This document shows, one piece after another, positions 27,667 through 36,404 of a stretch of DNA of 63,733 nt (position 1 is its first letter; each line of letters begins with the position of its first letter). The notes beneath the pieces were generated by a model, which saw nothing but the letters and a program-made list of their open reading frames with translations, was not told where the DNA came from and did not search any database. The stretch covers positions 1-63,733 of the forward strand of contig CAITNQ010000081.1 in assembly GCA_903893785.1 (NCBI GenBank), read 5' to 3'. Both the position numbers and the translations under genes were made by a program. The DNA is from an uncultured Gemmatimonadota bacterium (lineage in GTDB: Bacteria; Latescibacterota; UBA2968; UBA8231).

Positions 27667-28344
27667 ATGGCAACGCTCCTGGTTGGCGATGTCCACGGCT
27701 GCCGTCGTGAATTGGACGACCTGCTGGCCCTGGCCGGGTTCCAGCCCGGATCGGACCGTCTGCTGCTGACCGGCGACGCCTTCGCTCGCGGCCCGGAGCC
27801 GCGGGCGGTCTGGGAGCGCATCGTCGAGCTGTCTGCCGGCATGGTCCTGGGTAACCACGACGATCGCCTGCGGTCGCACCTGGCAGCCCTGGCCCAAGGG
27901 GAACCGGTCGCGCCCCGCAAGCGCGAGCAGCAGCAGACGCTGGCGGCTCTGGTGCCGGTCGCCGCTGACCTGCTGCCGTGGCTGGCCCAGCTGCCGCTGT
28001 GCCTGGTCGAGCCGCAGTTCGTCCTGGTGCACGCCGGCATCAACCCGCTCAATGGCTTGGCCGGCACGACGCGGGAGGAGTTCCTGACGCTCAGGACGTG
28101 GCCGCCCAATGGCGGGATTCGGGGGGACCGCTGGCACGATGTCTGCCCGCCGCAGGACCGTCTGGTGGCGTTCGGCCACGACGCCCCCGGCGGCTTGGTG
28201 GTACGCTGGCGCAGCGACGGCACGCCGTGGCTGATCGGCCTGGACACCGGCTGTGTATACGGGGGGCAACTCAGCGGTTACCTGCTGGAGCAGCAGCGCG
28301 TGGTGCAGACCCCCTGTCGCCGGCCCCGCGGCTACTGCCGCTGA
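27667..28344 (+). CDS. ApaH/PrpA-like metallophosphoesterase
   Basis: 225 aa. The calcineurin-like metal site is complete: GDVHGC near the N-terminus, GDAFARGPEP, GNHDD, VHAGINP and GHDAPGG. This set is typical of symmetrical diadenosine-tetraphosphate hydrolases and PrpA-type protein phosphatases, and the sequence alone does not separate the two. Start ATG 27667 has AAAGG five bases upstream; the in-frame upstream extension is low complexity. It is divergent from the radical SAM gene and overlaps the convergent hydrolase gene by 13 bp at the 3' ends. Confidence 0.88.
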   Translation: MATLLVGDVHGCRRELDDLLALAGFQPGSDRLLLTGDAFARGPEPRAVWERIVELSAGMVLGNHDDRLRSHLAALAQGEPVAPRKREQQQTLAALVPVAADLLPWLAQLPLCLVEPQFVLVHAGINPLNGLAGTTREEFLTLRTWPPNGGIRGDRWHDVCPPQDRLVAFGHDAPGGLVVRWRSDGTPWLIGLDTGCVYGGQLSGYLLEQQRVVQTPCRRPRGYCR

Positions 28345-29048
28345 CCGCCGCGCCCGCGGCCGGCGCGAGCCCGGTCGACCAACCAGTTGAACAGCGCTGC
28401 CCAGGGCGTGTCCGGCAGGCGCTCCGGGTGGAACTGAACCCCGAGCATCAGTCCATCGTCGCTCTCAAGGGCCTCGCAGACGCCATCCGGGGCCACGGCC
28501 GCCCGCCGCAGGCCCTGCCCCAGACGCTCAACGGCCTGGACGTGTGAGCTGTTGACCGACAACCGAGCCGCACCGACGCAGGTCGACAGCAGGCTGCCGG
28601 CCACCAATTCCGCGTCGTGCTGGACGGGCAGCCCACCGTTCCGTGCCGGGCTGTGGGGACCCACGCCGCAACTGGCCTGCACGTCGGCAAACAGGGTCCC
28701 GCCGCGGCGCGCGTTAATCAGCTGCATACCATAGCAGATACCCAGCAGTGGGCGCCGGCGTTGAGCGAGGGCGTCGAACGCGGCAATGTCAGCCTGCCAC
28801 CGCCGAGCCGGCACTGGCGCCAAGTCCGCAGGCAGTTGGCCCACCAGTCCGGCAACAATCCCAGGCCCGCCGGTAATGACCAGGCCGTCCAGGCGACGCA
28901 GCAGTGGGGCGCCGGCCTGGGCCATGGCCGTCAACGGCACGAGCACCGGGGTACCGCCCGCGGCGGCAACCGCATCGATATACGCCACATCGACTTCCTG
29001 CACGTTCAGGTGCAGGCTGCCGGTAATGCCGATCAAGGGGGGCGTCAT
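28332..29048 (-). CDS. Class I glutamine amidotransferase-like hydrolase (PuuD/peptidase C26 family)
   Basis: 238 aa. The nucleophile elbow GICYGMQ carries the catalytic Cys, and the His-Glu pair is in VQFHPE. The N-terminal PLIGITGS and ITGGPG strands fit the gamma-glutamyl-gamma-aminobutyrate hydrolase group, which cleaves gamma-glutamyl amides. GGEEGHHP-like extensions are absent. Start ATG 29048 has GGAG nine bases upstream. The neighbours do not suggest putrescine breakdown, so the substrate is open. It is the downstream gene of the DUF5069 protein, 93 bp away. Confidence 0.85.
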   Translation of the reverse strand: MTPPLIGITGSLHLNVQEVDVAYIDAVAAAGGTPVLVPLTAMAQAGAPLLRRLDGLVITGGPGIVAGLVGQLPADLAPVPARRWQADIAAFDALAQRRRPLLGICYGMQLINARRGGTLFADVQASCGVGPHSPARNGGLPVQHDAELVAGSLLSTCVGAARLSVNSSHVQAVERLGQGLRRAAVAPDGVCEALESDDGLMLGVQFHPERLPDTPWAALFNWLVDRARAGRGRGGQRQ

Positions 29049-29141
29049 CGGGGCGTACTCCGTTCGCTACGGCCCCGGCGTCCCTGGCCACCCCGTTGCC
29101 GGAAGCGGCCGGGGACCGCCCGGACCGACGCGGAACTGACC

Positions 29142-30440
29142 TCAGACTCCCGCGCGCAGGCGCGCGAAGGTGACCACATCGTCCAGCAGCATCCAGGCGA
29201 ACCAGGTAGTGATATCACGCCGGGCCGGATCCAGCCGGGCCACCTGGGCCTGCAGCCAGGTCTGCTGCTCGGGGGTATCAGGTCCGTAGTTCTGCACCAT
29301 CTCGTTGAACGCCTGCAGGTCCGCCGGCGACTTGGCCAACCGCTCGCCTAGCCAGGTAACCACCGCTTCATCCGTCGAGTGCTCGCGCAGGGCGGCGCCG
29401 AAGTCGTTGGCGCTGACGCCCAGGAACGCCAGCAGTCCGCGGTCTACTCCCGAGTCCTCGCCATACCAATACAAGCCCAGGGTAGCGCCGTTGCGCGCCC
29501 GGCCTTTGTCGATCAGCCGCGCCAGACCCGTAACGCCGCCGACGCTGCTATCGTATGGCGACCGGGGCGGCCGGCGCGCCAGGTCGACCAACCCGAAGCT
29601 CTGTTGGTCGTCCAAGTCGAGCAGGTCGAAGAAGCACTCCACCTCGCCGGGCTGCCCGCCCAGTTCAGCCCGGCGTTGCAGCAGACGCTCGCGCGCCGGC
29701 TGGTACCGCCCCAGCGAGCAGATCATGGCATTGAAGGCACAGATCTGGCCCGCGGTGCGGTTCGTATGCTGGCGTACCCAGTCGCCCAACTCATCGTCGT
29801 TGGGGTTGTCCCAGGCGGCTCGGGCGAAGTCGTCGCCGTTCACTCCCAGGAATTGCAGGATGCGGTCGTCAATGCCCGAATCCGACCCGTATTTGTACGC
29901 GCCCAGCTTGCCGGCAACACGGGCGCGAGCTTTGTCGGCCATGCGGGCGGCGCCGGCAATGCCGGCCACGGTGCGCAGGTAAGGCGAGCGGGGCGGGGCC
30001 GCGGTCAGGTCGAGTTCGCGGAACGAGCCCCAGTCGTCAAGCTCGATCGAGGCGAACACCGTGGTGACATCCGTGCGGTCGGGAGCATAACGCGTCACGC
30101 GTTCCCGCAGTAGCTGCCGATGCCGGTCGTCCTGTGGTTGCCGTTCCACGTGCTCGCGGTTGAACGCCTCGATCTCGTCGGCGCGACGGGCCGCCCGTTG
30201 GCGCACTGTCTCCGCCAGGTCTTCGTCGGTCTGTTCGGCAGCCGCGCGCGCGAACGACTCGGCGTCCATGCGGATGAACTCCAGCACCTCGCGGTCAAGC
30301 CCGGAATGGTCGCCGTAGACGAACTCGCCGAGCCTGTCTTCCTGGTGGGCCCGCGCCTTATCGGCCATGCGGGCCAGGCCCACGATGCCAGCCAGACTGG
30401 TGTTTGAGGGGCGGCGCGGGGGTTGATGCGAAAGGTCCAT
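29142..30440 (-). CDS. Triplicated DUF5069 protein
   Basis: 432 aa made of three tandem copies of a DUF5069-type domain, each of about 143 residues (1-142, 143-285, 286-432). Each copy begins with a PPRxP-type motif (PPRRPSNTSL, PPRSPYLRTV, PPRSPYDSSV), continues with GLARMADKARA or GLARLIDKGRA, a Y-Y/W-G-x-x-SG-D block, and ends in a helix with DVTTVFASIELDD or DITTWFAWMLLDD. The usual family member is a single domain of unknown function, so the fusion is unusual. I start at ATG 30440 (GGAGA upstream) rather than TTG 30455. There is no signal peptide or membrane helix. Confidence 0.8.
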   Translation of the reverse strand: MDLSHQPPRRPSNTSLAGIVGLARMADKARAHQEDRLGEFVYGDHSGLDREVLEFIRMDAESFARAAAEQTDEDLAETVRQRAARRADEIEAFNREHVERQPQDDRHRQLLRERVTRYAPDRTDVTTVFASIELDDWGSFRELDLTAAPPRSPYLRTVAGIAGAARMADKARARVAGKLGAYKYGSDSGIDDRILQFLGVNGDDFARAAWDNPNDDELGDWVRQHTNRTAGQICAFNAMICSLGRYQPARERLLQRRAELGGQPGEVECFFDLLDLDDQQSFGLVDLARRPPRSPYDSSVGGVTGLARLIDKGRARNGATLGLYWYGEDSGVDRGLLAFLGVSANDFGAALREHSTDEAVVTWLGERLAKSPADLQAFNEMVQNYGPDTPEQQTWLQAQVARLDPARRDITTWFAWMLLDDVVTFARLRAGV

Positions 30441-30723
30441 GGGCCATGTCTCCAACGGTTTGACGGGTTGAGGCGCGAGCCGACGGGCGTTAACCTACTT
30501 GACCCCGCCGTGGGGCACAAGCCGCGCAGTTGACGGACGGGCACGGCTGCGGTACGTACGGGGTCGCGGTCGCCCTGAACTGCGGCCGGTCGATGGCGAC
30601 GCGGGATCTTCGCCGCCCACGGCCTGCCGAGGGGCGGCGCCGACGCACTCCCGTCCGCCTGGCCCCGGCCCGCACCTGGCCCGAGCGATGGTCCTGCGGG
30701 GGCCTCAGTCCGTGGGAATGACG

Positions 30724-31533
30724 ATGCCCGAACTGCCCGAAGTGGAAACGGTTCGCCGCGCCTTGGAGGCGCATTTGGTGGGTCGGCGCATCGTCGCGAT
30801 CCAATGCCGTTGCCCGGCGCTGCGGCGACCGGTACCCGTGCCGCGGTTGGAGCAACTAGTGGGCAGCACCTTCGTGGCCGCGCACCGCCGCGCCAAGTTC
30901 CTGCTGCTCTCGCTCAGCCCGGCCACCACGCTGCTGGTGCACCTGGGCATGACCGGTAACCTGCTGTTCGGCCACGGCGACGGCCCCCACGACCACGTGT
31001 GGTTCGGCCTGGATCAGGGACCGCCGCTGTTCTACCGGGACCCGCGACGGTTCGGTCTGATCGAGGTGCTGTCAGCGGATGAGGAGGCGCGCTGCGCCGA
31101 ATTGGCCGGGTTGGGGCCCGAGCCGCTGACGCCGGACTTCAGCGCCGACTACCTGCAGGCGCAGTGCCGCGGCCGCCGACGCCCGATCAAGTCATTGCTG
31201 ATGGACAACCGCGTGGTGGTAGGCGTGGGCAACATCTACGCCAGCGAGTCCCTGTTCCAGGCGGCGATTCGCCCGACCACCCCTGCAGGCAGAATCAGCC
31301 GGGGCCGTCTGGAGCGCCTGGTACATGCCGTCCGTGCCGTACTGGAGGCCGCGATCGATGCCGGCGGCACCACGATCGCCGACTATCAGGGTACCGGCGC
31401 GGGGGGCCACTTCCAACACCAGTTGGCCGTGTACGGACGAAGCGGTAAGGCCTGCCGCGTCTGTGACGCGCCCGTCCACAGCCTGGTGCTGGCCGGCCGC
31501 AGTACTTTCTACTGCCGCCGCTGCCAGCACTGA
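30724..31533 (+). CDS. mutM: Formamidopyrimidine-DNA glycosylase
   Basis: 269 aa. The N-terminus MPELPEVETVRR gives the catalytic Pro and Glu after Met removal, which fixes the start at ATG 30724 although an in-frame ATG lies two codons upstream. Other family marks are HLGMTGNL, FYRDPRRFG, VGVGNIYASE and the C-terminal zinc finger CRVCDAPVHSLVLAGRSTFY followed by CRRC. The enzyme removes oxidised purines and nicks the strand. The upstream 283 bp contain no gene; a TTGACG lies at 30530 but the matching -10 is poor. Confidence 0.95.
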   Translation: MPELPEVETVRRALEAHLVGRRIVAIQCRCPALRRPVPVPRLEQLVGSTFVAAHRRAKFLLLSLSPATTLLVHLGMTGNLLFGHGDGPHDHVWFGLDQGPPLFYRDPRRFGLIEVLSADEEARCAELAGLGPEPLTPDFSADYLQAQCRGRRRPIKSLLMDNRVVVGVGNIYASESLFQAAIRPTTPAGRISRGRLERLVHAVRAVLEAAIDAGGTTIADYQGTGAGGHFQHQLAVYGRSGKACRVCDAPVHSLVLAGRSTFYCRRCQH

Positions 31534-31630
31534 AGCCCCGGTGCCTGGAGCCCAGTGCCGCCCAAGGCCAAGTGAGGGTCGGCGGGCGCCAGCCCGGCGC
31601 ACGGGCAGGTCACCGGGGGATCACGACGCG

Positions 31631-32230
31631 TCAGCGGATAGCGGTCGGCTCGGGCGTGGTAATGATGTCGTCGATGAGGCCGTAGTCGCGCGCCTCTTTC
31701 GCTGACATGAAATGGTCACGGTCGGTGTCTTTGGCAATACGCTCCAAGTCCTGGCCCGTCTTGTCAGCCAGGATGCGGTTGAGTTCCTCGCGGTAGCGGA
31801 GCGTCTCGCGGGCGCGAATATCAAGGTCGGTGGCGGTGCCGACGATGGTGCCCATGATGTGCGGCTGGTGAATCATTATGCGCGCATGGGGCCAGGCAAA
31901 ACGCCGGCCGCGCGCCCCACTGGCCAGCAGCACGGCGCCCATGCTGGCCGCCATGCCCATGCACACGGTGGAGACCGGCGCCTGGATGGCGTGGATGGCG
32001 TCGTAGATGGCCAACCCGTCGTGGATGGTGCCGCCCGGGCTGTTGAGGTAGAGGATGATCTCGCGTTTGGGGTCTTCGCCGTCCAGGGACAACAGGCGCG
32101 TGACCACTGCCTTGGCCGAGTCCTCGTTGACGTCAGTCCAGAGGAAGATCTTGCGGGCCTTGAACAGGTTCAACTCCAGGTTCTGCTCCTGGAGGTTCTT
32201 CAACAAGTCCTGGCGCTCCGGCTCTGGCAT
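31631..32230 (-). CDS. clpP: ATP-dependent Clp protease proteolytic subunit
   Basis: 199 aa, the normal length. The catalytic triad is visible: Ser96 in GMAASMGA, His121 in IMIHQPH, and Asp172 in DTDRDHF. The oligomer-forming YLNSPGG motif is present. Start ATG 32230 has GGAG eight bases upstream. The partner ATPase clpX and tig are not adjacent, unlike the common arrangement. It converges on mutM with about 97 bp between the stops. A strong promoter sits about 90 bp upstream (32325-32353). Confidence 0.95.
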   Translation of the reverse strand: MPEPERQDLLKNLQEQNLELNLFKARKIFLWTDVNEDSAKAVVTRLLSLDGEDPKREIILYLNSPGGTIHDGLAIYDAIHAIQAPVSTVCMGMAASMGAVLLASGARGRRFAWPHARIMIHQPHIMGTIVGTATDLDIRARETLRYREELNRILADKTGQDLERIAKDTDRDHFMSAKEARDYGLIDDIITTPEPTAIR

Positions 32231-32324
32231 CTGGGTACTCCGAAAGACGTCTCGTGGGCTCAGGGGCAGTCAACAGCGTGGGCCCCGGCGCCGTCGCCTG
32301 CGTCGCGGCGGCAGTATTGGGCAG

Positions 32325-32353
32325 AATATAGCCGCGCCCCTCCAGGGCGTCAA
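32325..32353 (-). promoter_or_regulatory. Strong sigma70-type promoter of clpP
   Basis: On the minus strand TTGACG (32353-32348) and TATATT (32330-32325) are separated by exactly 17 bp. Both boxes match consensus at five of six positions, striking in this high-GC sequence. Predicted transcription starts near 32318, leaving a leader of about 88 bases before clpP. Confidence 0.7.
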
Positions 32354-32499
32354 TGTAACGCGCCCGTATCCCGACACCTCGCCGGCAGCCCGGGCGCCCG
32401 CCCGCGTGACGTGGTACATTATGCCGTGGCCAGCTGCCGCACCCGCGTCTGGCCCTGCCTTCGCACGCCCGGACCGCCGCTCGGGCGGCGCCGTGTGCG

Positions 32500-33492
32500 A
32501 TGCCGCCATCGGGTGTTCACCGACCGAGTGCCTTGGAGCCTGAACCGGCTTTCGTCGCCATCGGCTGGTCAACGATGCTGGCCGTGGTTCTGACCAGCGC
32601 CCTGGCCAACCGCATCGTCTGGCAGCTGCGCTGGGCGTGGGGCCTCCGTCAATGGCTGGCCCTGCGCCTGGGTGGGGCTAGTGCCCTGCTGTGGCGCCCC
32701 TGGTCGACCAGCCTCTGGCTGGGCCTGGCCGCCGCATGCCTGCTGACGACAGCTCCCCACGAGCGCCTGCTGCTCGCGCTGCTGGCCAGCCTCAGCGGCT
32801 CCCTCGGCAGTCGAGGCATGGGTCGCGCCCGGCGGTGGGCCGGGCCGCCCGTGCACCGCGACGGCTCGCCCTGCCATCAGTGCGGCAACCCCTGGCAGCG
32901 TGGCTTCATCGAACGCGACGGCCGGGCCTACTGTTCCGTGTCCTGTTGGCTCGACCACCACCGCGACCGCGGTCTGGCGGCCGATCAGGCGGCTGCCGAG
33001 GTGTTCAATTCCGATGGAACGCCGGCCCGCTGGGAGGTGCTGCCTGCACCGCAGGCCGTCGTTGACGCGGCAGCGGCGCAGGATCTGCTGAACCGCGGCC
33101 AGGGCCATGTGTACCTCGATGTGCGCACCGCCGCCGAATTCGCCGCCAGCCCCCCCCCGGGCGCCGTCAATGTGCCGCTCTTCCACCGACGCGGCGATCG
33201 GTTGGCGCCGAACCGCGCGTTCCTGCGCGAGGTGACCACGCACTATCCCAAGGCAACGCCGCTCCTGGTCGACGGCGCCGCTGGCAGCCGCATGGCCCTG
33301 GCCGTGCGGGGCCTGCTTGCTGCCGGTTACGTGAACGTCGTGCCGGTGATCGGCGACCGCGCTCGCCCGACGGCCGCGCCCGCAGCACCCCGTGCAGCCG
33401 AGCAGACCGCGGACGGCCCAGCCAGGGCGTCGGCACCCACTGCGCCACCCACTCCAGCGGAGGACTGCCATGCCGAACCCACCTGCCCATGA
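32500..33492 (+). CDS. Membrane protein with treble-clef zinc motif and rhodanese-like domain lacking the catalytic Cys
   Basis: 330 aa as read from ATG 32500; an inner ATG at 32575 is also possible and neither has a clear ribosome binding site. Two hydrophobic helices sit at the N-terminus (after TMLAVVLTSALANRI and around LWLGLAAACLLTTA). A zinc site follows (CHQCG ... YCSVSC). Then comes a rhodanese-like fold (VYLDVRTAAEFAASPPPGAV) whose active loop reads VDGAAGSRMA, with Gly where the catalytic Cys is expected, so sulfur transfer is unlikely. The tail is low complexity. It overlaps the moaB-like gene by 23 bp. Function unknown; perhaps a membrane-attached binding protein. Confidence 0.65.
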   Translation: MPPSGVHRPSALEPEPAFVAIGWSTMLAVVLTSALANRIVWQLRWAWGLRQWLALRLGGASALLWRPWSTSLWLGLAAACLLTTAPHERLLLALLASLSGSLGSRGMGRARRWAGPPVHRDGSPCHQCGNPWQRGFIERDGRAYCSVSCWLDHHRDRGLAADQAAAEVFNSDGTPARWEVLPAPQAVVDAAAAQDLLNRGQGHVYLDVRTAAEFAASPPPGAVNVPLFHRRGDRLAPNRAFLREVTTHYPKATPLLVDGAAGSRMALAVRGLLAAGYVNVVPVIGDRARPTAAPAAPRAAEQTADGPARASAPTAPPTPAEDCHAEPTCP

Positions 33493-33979
33493 TGCCCGCC
33501 AGACCCATATCGGGTGCGCCGTCGTCACGGTCGGTGACGGCCGCGACGGAGCTGCCCAGGCCGGCGGCCAAGTCGTGCGGTCGCTGTTGGAGGAGGCCGG
33601 GCACCGCGTGGTCCAGAACCGCACGGTGCGCGACTCGGCGCTGCAGATCAAGGGCGAGTTGGCCATGCTGGGTGAGACCAGCGGGTGCCAGTGCATCTTC
33701 TTCATCGGCGGCACTGAGATCGGCGTCCGCGACGCCACCTACGACACCATCGAGAAGATGCTGGACCGCCGTCTGGACGGTTTCGGCGAGCTGTTCCGGT
33801 ACCTGATGTACCAGGAAATAGGGGCGGCGGCGATCACAGCCCGCGCCGCCGCGGGCCTGTACCGGGGCCGCGTCGTCTTCTCGCTGCCCAGGACAGAGTC
33901 GTCCATACGGCTGGCCATGGCTCGCCTGGTGCTCCCGGAGATGGGGCCTCTGGTGGCCAGTATCACCCCGCGTCTGTAG
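33470..33979 (+). CDS. MoaB/MogA-like molybdopterin-binding protein
   Basis: 169 aa from ATG 33470, with GGAGG six bases upstream, inside the last codons of the preceding gene. The MPTb fold is suggested by VVTVGDG, SLLEEAGHRV, IFFIGGTEIGVRDATYDTIE and the C-terminal LVLPEMGPLVASI. The family adenylates or binds molybdopterin during molybdenum cofactor assembly. The usual TGGTG loop is altered to IGGTEIG, so activity should be considered unproven. It is followed after nine bases by the prenyltransferase gene, probably in one transcript. No other mo-cofactor gene is nearby. Confidence 0.75.
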   Translation: MPNPPAHDARQTHIGCAVVTVGDGRDGAAQAGGQVVRSLLEEAGHRVVQNRTVRDSALQIKGELAMLGETSGCQCIFFIGGTEIGVRDATYDTIEKMLDRRLDGFGELFRYLMYQEIGAAAITARAAAGLYRGRVVFSLPRTESSIRLAMARLVLPEMGPLVASITPRL

Positions 33980-33988
33980 GCTGGCCCC

Positions 33989-34867
33989 ATGGGCCGGCCG
34001 GCGGCCGCGGTGGACCCACCGGACCGCAGCGCGGCGGTGGTCGCGCTGTGGGTTCTGGCGCGGCCGTGGAATGCGCTCATCACGGCGCTCTCGGTGGCGG
34101 TTGGGGCGCTGACCGGCGGACTGCCCATTGTCTCCGCACGGGTCGCGCTGGCTGCCCTGGGAGCTGCGTTGATCGCCGGCGCCGGCAATGCGCTCAACGA
34201 TTGGGTCGACGTGGCCACGGATCGCGTCAACCGCCCCGAGCGCCCACTGCCCGCCGGACGGCTGAGTCGGCGCGCCGCCTTGGTGGAGGCCGCGCTTCTG
34301 GCCGGGGGCGGCCTGGCCGCTGCGGCCGCGGCCAGTGGTTGGCATCTGCTGGTTGGTGCGGCGGTGCTCGCCGGCCTGATCGCCTATGACCTGCGCCTCA
34401 AGGCCACCGTGTTGTGGGGTAACCTCGCCGTGGCCGCGCTGGCGGCAGCGGCATTCCCGTACGGCGCGCTGGGCCCCCACTGGCCCGGACGCTCCTGGGC
34501 CCCTGCGGTCTTCGCCGGGGTGTTCCACTTTGGCCGTGAGATTGTCAAGGACCTGGAGGACACGGCGGGTGACCAGGCGTGCGGTCTGCGCACCCTGCCG
34601 TTGGCCCATGGCCGCCGCGCGGCGGCTCGGTTGGCCGCGGTTACCTTCCTCTGCCTGGCTGCCGCCACCTGGTACCCGTGGCTCAGTCACACCTACGGCC
34701 GGGCGTACCTGGCAGCCGTTTTCCCCGTGGACGCACTGCTGCTGGTCGCCGCCGCCGCGCTGCTGCGCGGACTCACCCCGGCCGGCAGCGGCCTTCTGGC
34801 GCGCTGCCTCAAGCCCGGCATGCTGCTCGGACTGCTGGCGATCGTGATCGGCGAACTGGGTCGTTGA
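33989..34867 (+). CDS. UbiA-family prenyltransferase (DGGGP synthase-like)
   Basis: 292 aa with about eight membrane helices. The first Asp-rich motif is NALNDWVDVATDRVNRPERP; the second is REIVKDLEDTAGDQACGLRT. This pattern, NRPxRPLP plus KDxEDxxGD, is that of geranylgeranylglyceryl-phosphate geranylgeranyltransferases rather than typical MenA. Such enzymes make archaeal-type ether lipids and occur in some FCB bacteria. A role in the menaquinone route (side-chain attachment) is the main alternative, given mqnB and mqnD 4 kb away. Start ATG 33989 lies nine bases after the moaB-like stop. Confidence 0.8.
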   Translation: MGRPAAAVDPPDRSAAVVALWVLARPWNALITALSVAVGALTGGLPIVSARVALAALGAALIAGAGNALNDWVDVATDRVNRPERPLPAGRLSRRAALVEAALLAGGGLAAAAAASGWHLLVGAAVLAGLIAYDLRLKATVLWGNLAVAALAAAAFPYGALGPHWPGRSWAPAVFAGVFHFGREIVKDLEDTAGDQACGLRTLPLAHGRRAAARLAAVTFLCLAAATWYPWLSHTYGRAYLAAVFPVDALLLVAAAALLRGLTPAGSGLLARCLKPGMLLGLLAIVIGELGR

Positions 34868-35036
34868 GCCGCTGGCGCCGGGCGGCGCTGGCACAGCGGG
34901 CAGCGGGTGCCGTTCTTCTCCCCACCGCAGGCGCGTCGGCGTGCCTGCAGCGGAAGCGCCCCGGCCTGGATCGAGTGCCGCGGCGCCCGCCACGCCGCAC
35001 CGCAGGCGGCGGCGCTCGCCACCCAAGGACCCTGAC
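34868..35036. other. 169-bp gap between prenyltransferase and hisS
   Basis: It contains AAGGA seven bases before the hisS ATG. I see no convincing promoter or hairpin. A cysteine-rich minus-strand reading is discussed under rejected observations. Confidence 0.4.
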
Positions 35037-36404
35037 ATGCCCGACAAACTGATCGAACCCCGCACGCTCAAAGGCTTCCGGGACTCCCTGCCGGCGCTGG
35101 CGATGCCTCGCGAGCGATTGATCGACGCTGCCCGGCGCGTCTTCCGCGCCTACGGTTTCGCGCCCATCGACACGCCCGCGCTGGAGTACACTGAGATCTT
35201 GACCGGTAAGGGCGGCGACGAGTCGGACAAGCAGATGTACCGATTCCACGACCACGGCGGCCGCGACGTGGCGCTCCGCTTCGACCTGACCGTGCCGTTC
35301 GCGCGCTTCGCCGCGCAGCACATTGACGACCTGGGTGTGCCGTTCAAGCGGTACCACATCGCCCCGGTCTGGCGCGGGGAAAACACGCAGCACGGCCGCT
35401 ACCGCGAGTTCATTCAGTGCGATTTCGACACCATCGGCACCGGGCCGGGAGCCGCTGACCTGGAGACCATGCTGGTGGTCCACGACATCATGGTAGCGCT
35501 GGGGTTCACGCGCTTCTCGCTGCAGGTGAACGACCGGCGCATCCTCAACGGCCTGCTGCGCCAACTCGGCCTGGACGACCGCACCGCGGCCGTGCTGCGG
35601 GTATTGGACAAACTGCGCAAGGCTGGACCGGACAAGGTCGAGGGCGAGCTTGTGGAGCAAGTCCAGGTGGCGCCCCCGACCGCCCGCGAACTGCTCGCTT
35701 CGGTGCAGGTTCAGGGCGACAACGACAGCATTCTGACCGACCTGGAGGCCCGGCTCGGACAGGATCCGGGCGCGTCAGCCGGCCTGGCCCTCATGCGACA
35801 GCTCGTGGAGGCGTTTGCCGCAGCCGGCATTCCGGATGAGCGCCTGCACCTGGACCCGGCCATAGCCCGCGGCCTGGACTACTACACCGGACCTGTGTGC
35901 GAGACATTCCTGGCCGATCTGCCGGGCATCGGTTCGGTCTGCAGCGGCGGCCGTTACGACAATCTCGCCGGGCTGTACACCCGCCAACACCTGCCCGGTG
36001 TCGGCGCTTCGCTCGGCCTCGACCGGCTGATGGCGGCGATGGAGGAGCTGGGGCTGCTGGGGACCGCGCGGACTCCGGCCGAAGTGCTGGTGGTGCTCTT
36101 CTCGGCGGCAGCTACCCCCCACTACGTGACTGCCGCCCGACGCCTGCGCCAGGCCGGCTTGGGGGTGGAGCTCTACCCCGAGGCCAGCGCCGTGGGCCGC
36201 CAACTCAAGTACGCGGACCGGAAAGGTTTCGCGCTGGCCGTCATCGGCGGGCCGGCCGAACTCGCCCGGGGCGTGTGGCAGGTGAAGAACCTGGTTTCCG
36301 GCCACAGCGCCGAGGTGCCTGACGCGGAACTGGTGGACCGCGTCCGTGCGGCGCTGACGGCGACGGCTGACGCGGCCGGCGCCGCAGGAGGAGCGCGGCC
36401 ATGA
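35037..36404 (+). CDS. hisS: Histidyl-tRNA synthetase
   Basis: 455 aa. Class II motifs are visible: GKGGDESDKQMYRFHDHGG and VALRFDLTVPFARF near motif 2, VWRGENTQHGRYREFIQCD, ARGLDYYTG as the histidine A motif, and a C-terminal anticodon-binding domain (YPEASAVGRQLKYADRKG). It charges tRNA-His. The start at ATG 35037 has AAGGA seven bases upstream; the in-frame extension upstream is low complexity. Its last codon overlaps the sugar isomerase gene as ATGA, an unusual partner for an aminoacyl-tRNA synthetase. Confidence 0.95.
   Translation: MPDKLIEPRTLKGFRDSLPALAMPRERLIDAARRVFRAYGFAPIDTPALEYTEILTGKGGDESDKQMYRFHDHGGRDVALRFDLTVPFARFAAQHIDDLGVPFKRYHIAPVWRGENTQHGRYREFIQCDFDTIGTGPGAADLETMLVVHDIMVALGFTRFSLQVNDRRILNGLLRQLGLDDRTAAVLRVLDKLRKAGPDKVEGELVEQVQVAPPTARELLASVQVQGDNDSILTDLEARLGQDPGASAGLALMRQLVEAFAAAGIPDERLHLDPAIARGLDYYTGPVCETFLADLPGIGSVCSGGRYDNLAGLYTRQHLPGVGASLGLDRLMAAMEELGLLGTARTPAEVLVVLFSAAATPHYVTAARRLRQAGLGVELYPEASAVGRQLKYADRKGFALAVIGGPAELARGVWQVKNLVSGHSAEVPDAELVDRVRAALTATADAAGAAGGARP

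Noticed and set aside
30530..30558. TTGACG with TACGTA 17 bp on, proposed promoter of mutM
   Set aside because: The -10 matches only two positions of the consensus.
31534..31630. Weak hairpin GCGCC-AGCCC-GGCGC between mutM and clpP as terminator
   Set aside because: The stem is only five base pairs and such short matches are common at this G+C.
34868..35036. Minus-strand reading with cysteines (CGGEKNGTRCPLCQR) in the gap before hisS, looking like a small zinc protein
   Set aside because: There is no ribosome binding site or clean start, and the reading continues antisense into the prenyltransferase gene. Chance Cys pairs are frequent in high-GC frames.
33167..35071. Long minus-strand open frame (over 600 codons) across the moaB-like and prenyltransferase genes
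   Set aside because: It is antisense to two recognisable plus-strand genes, its composition is repetitive (G, R, Q, A), and no family motif appears. Long empty antisense frames are expected at this G+C.
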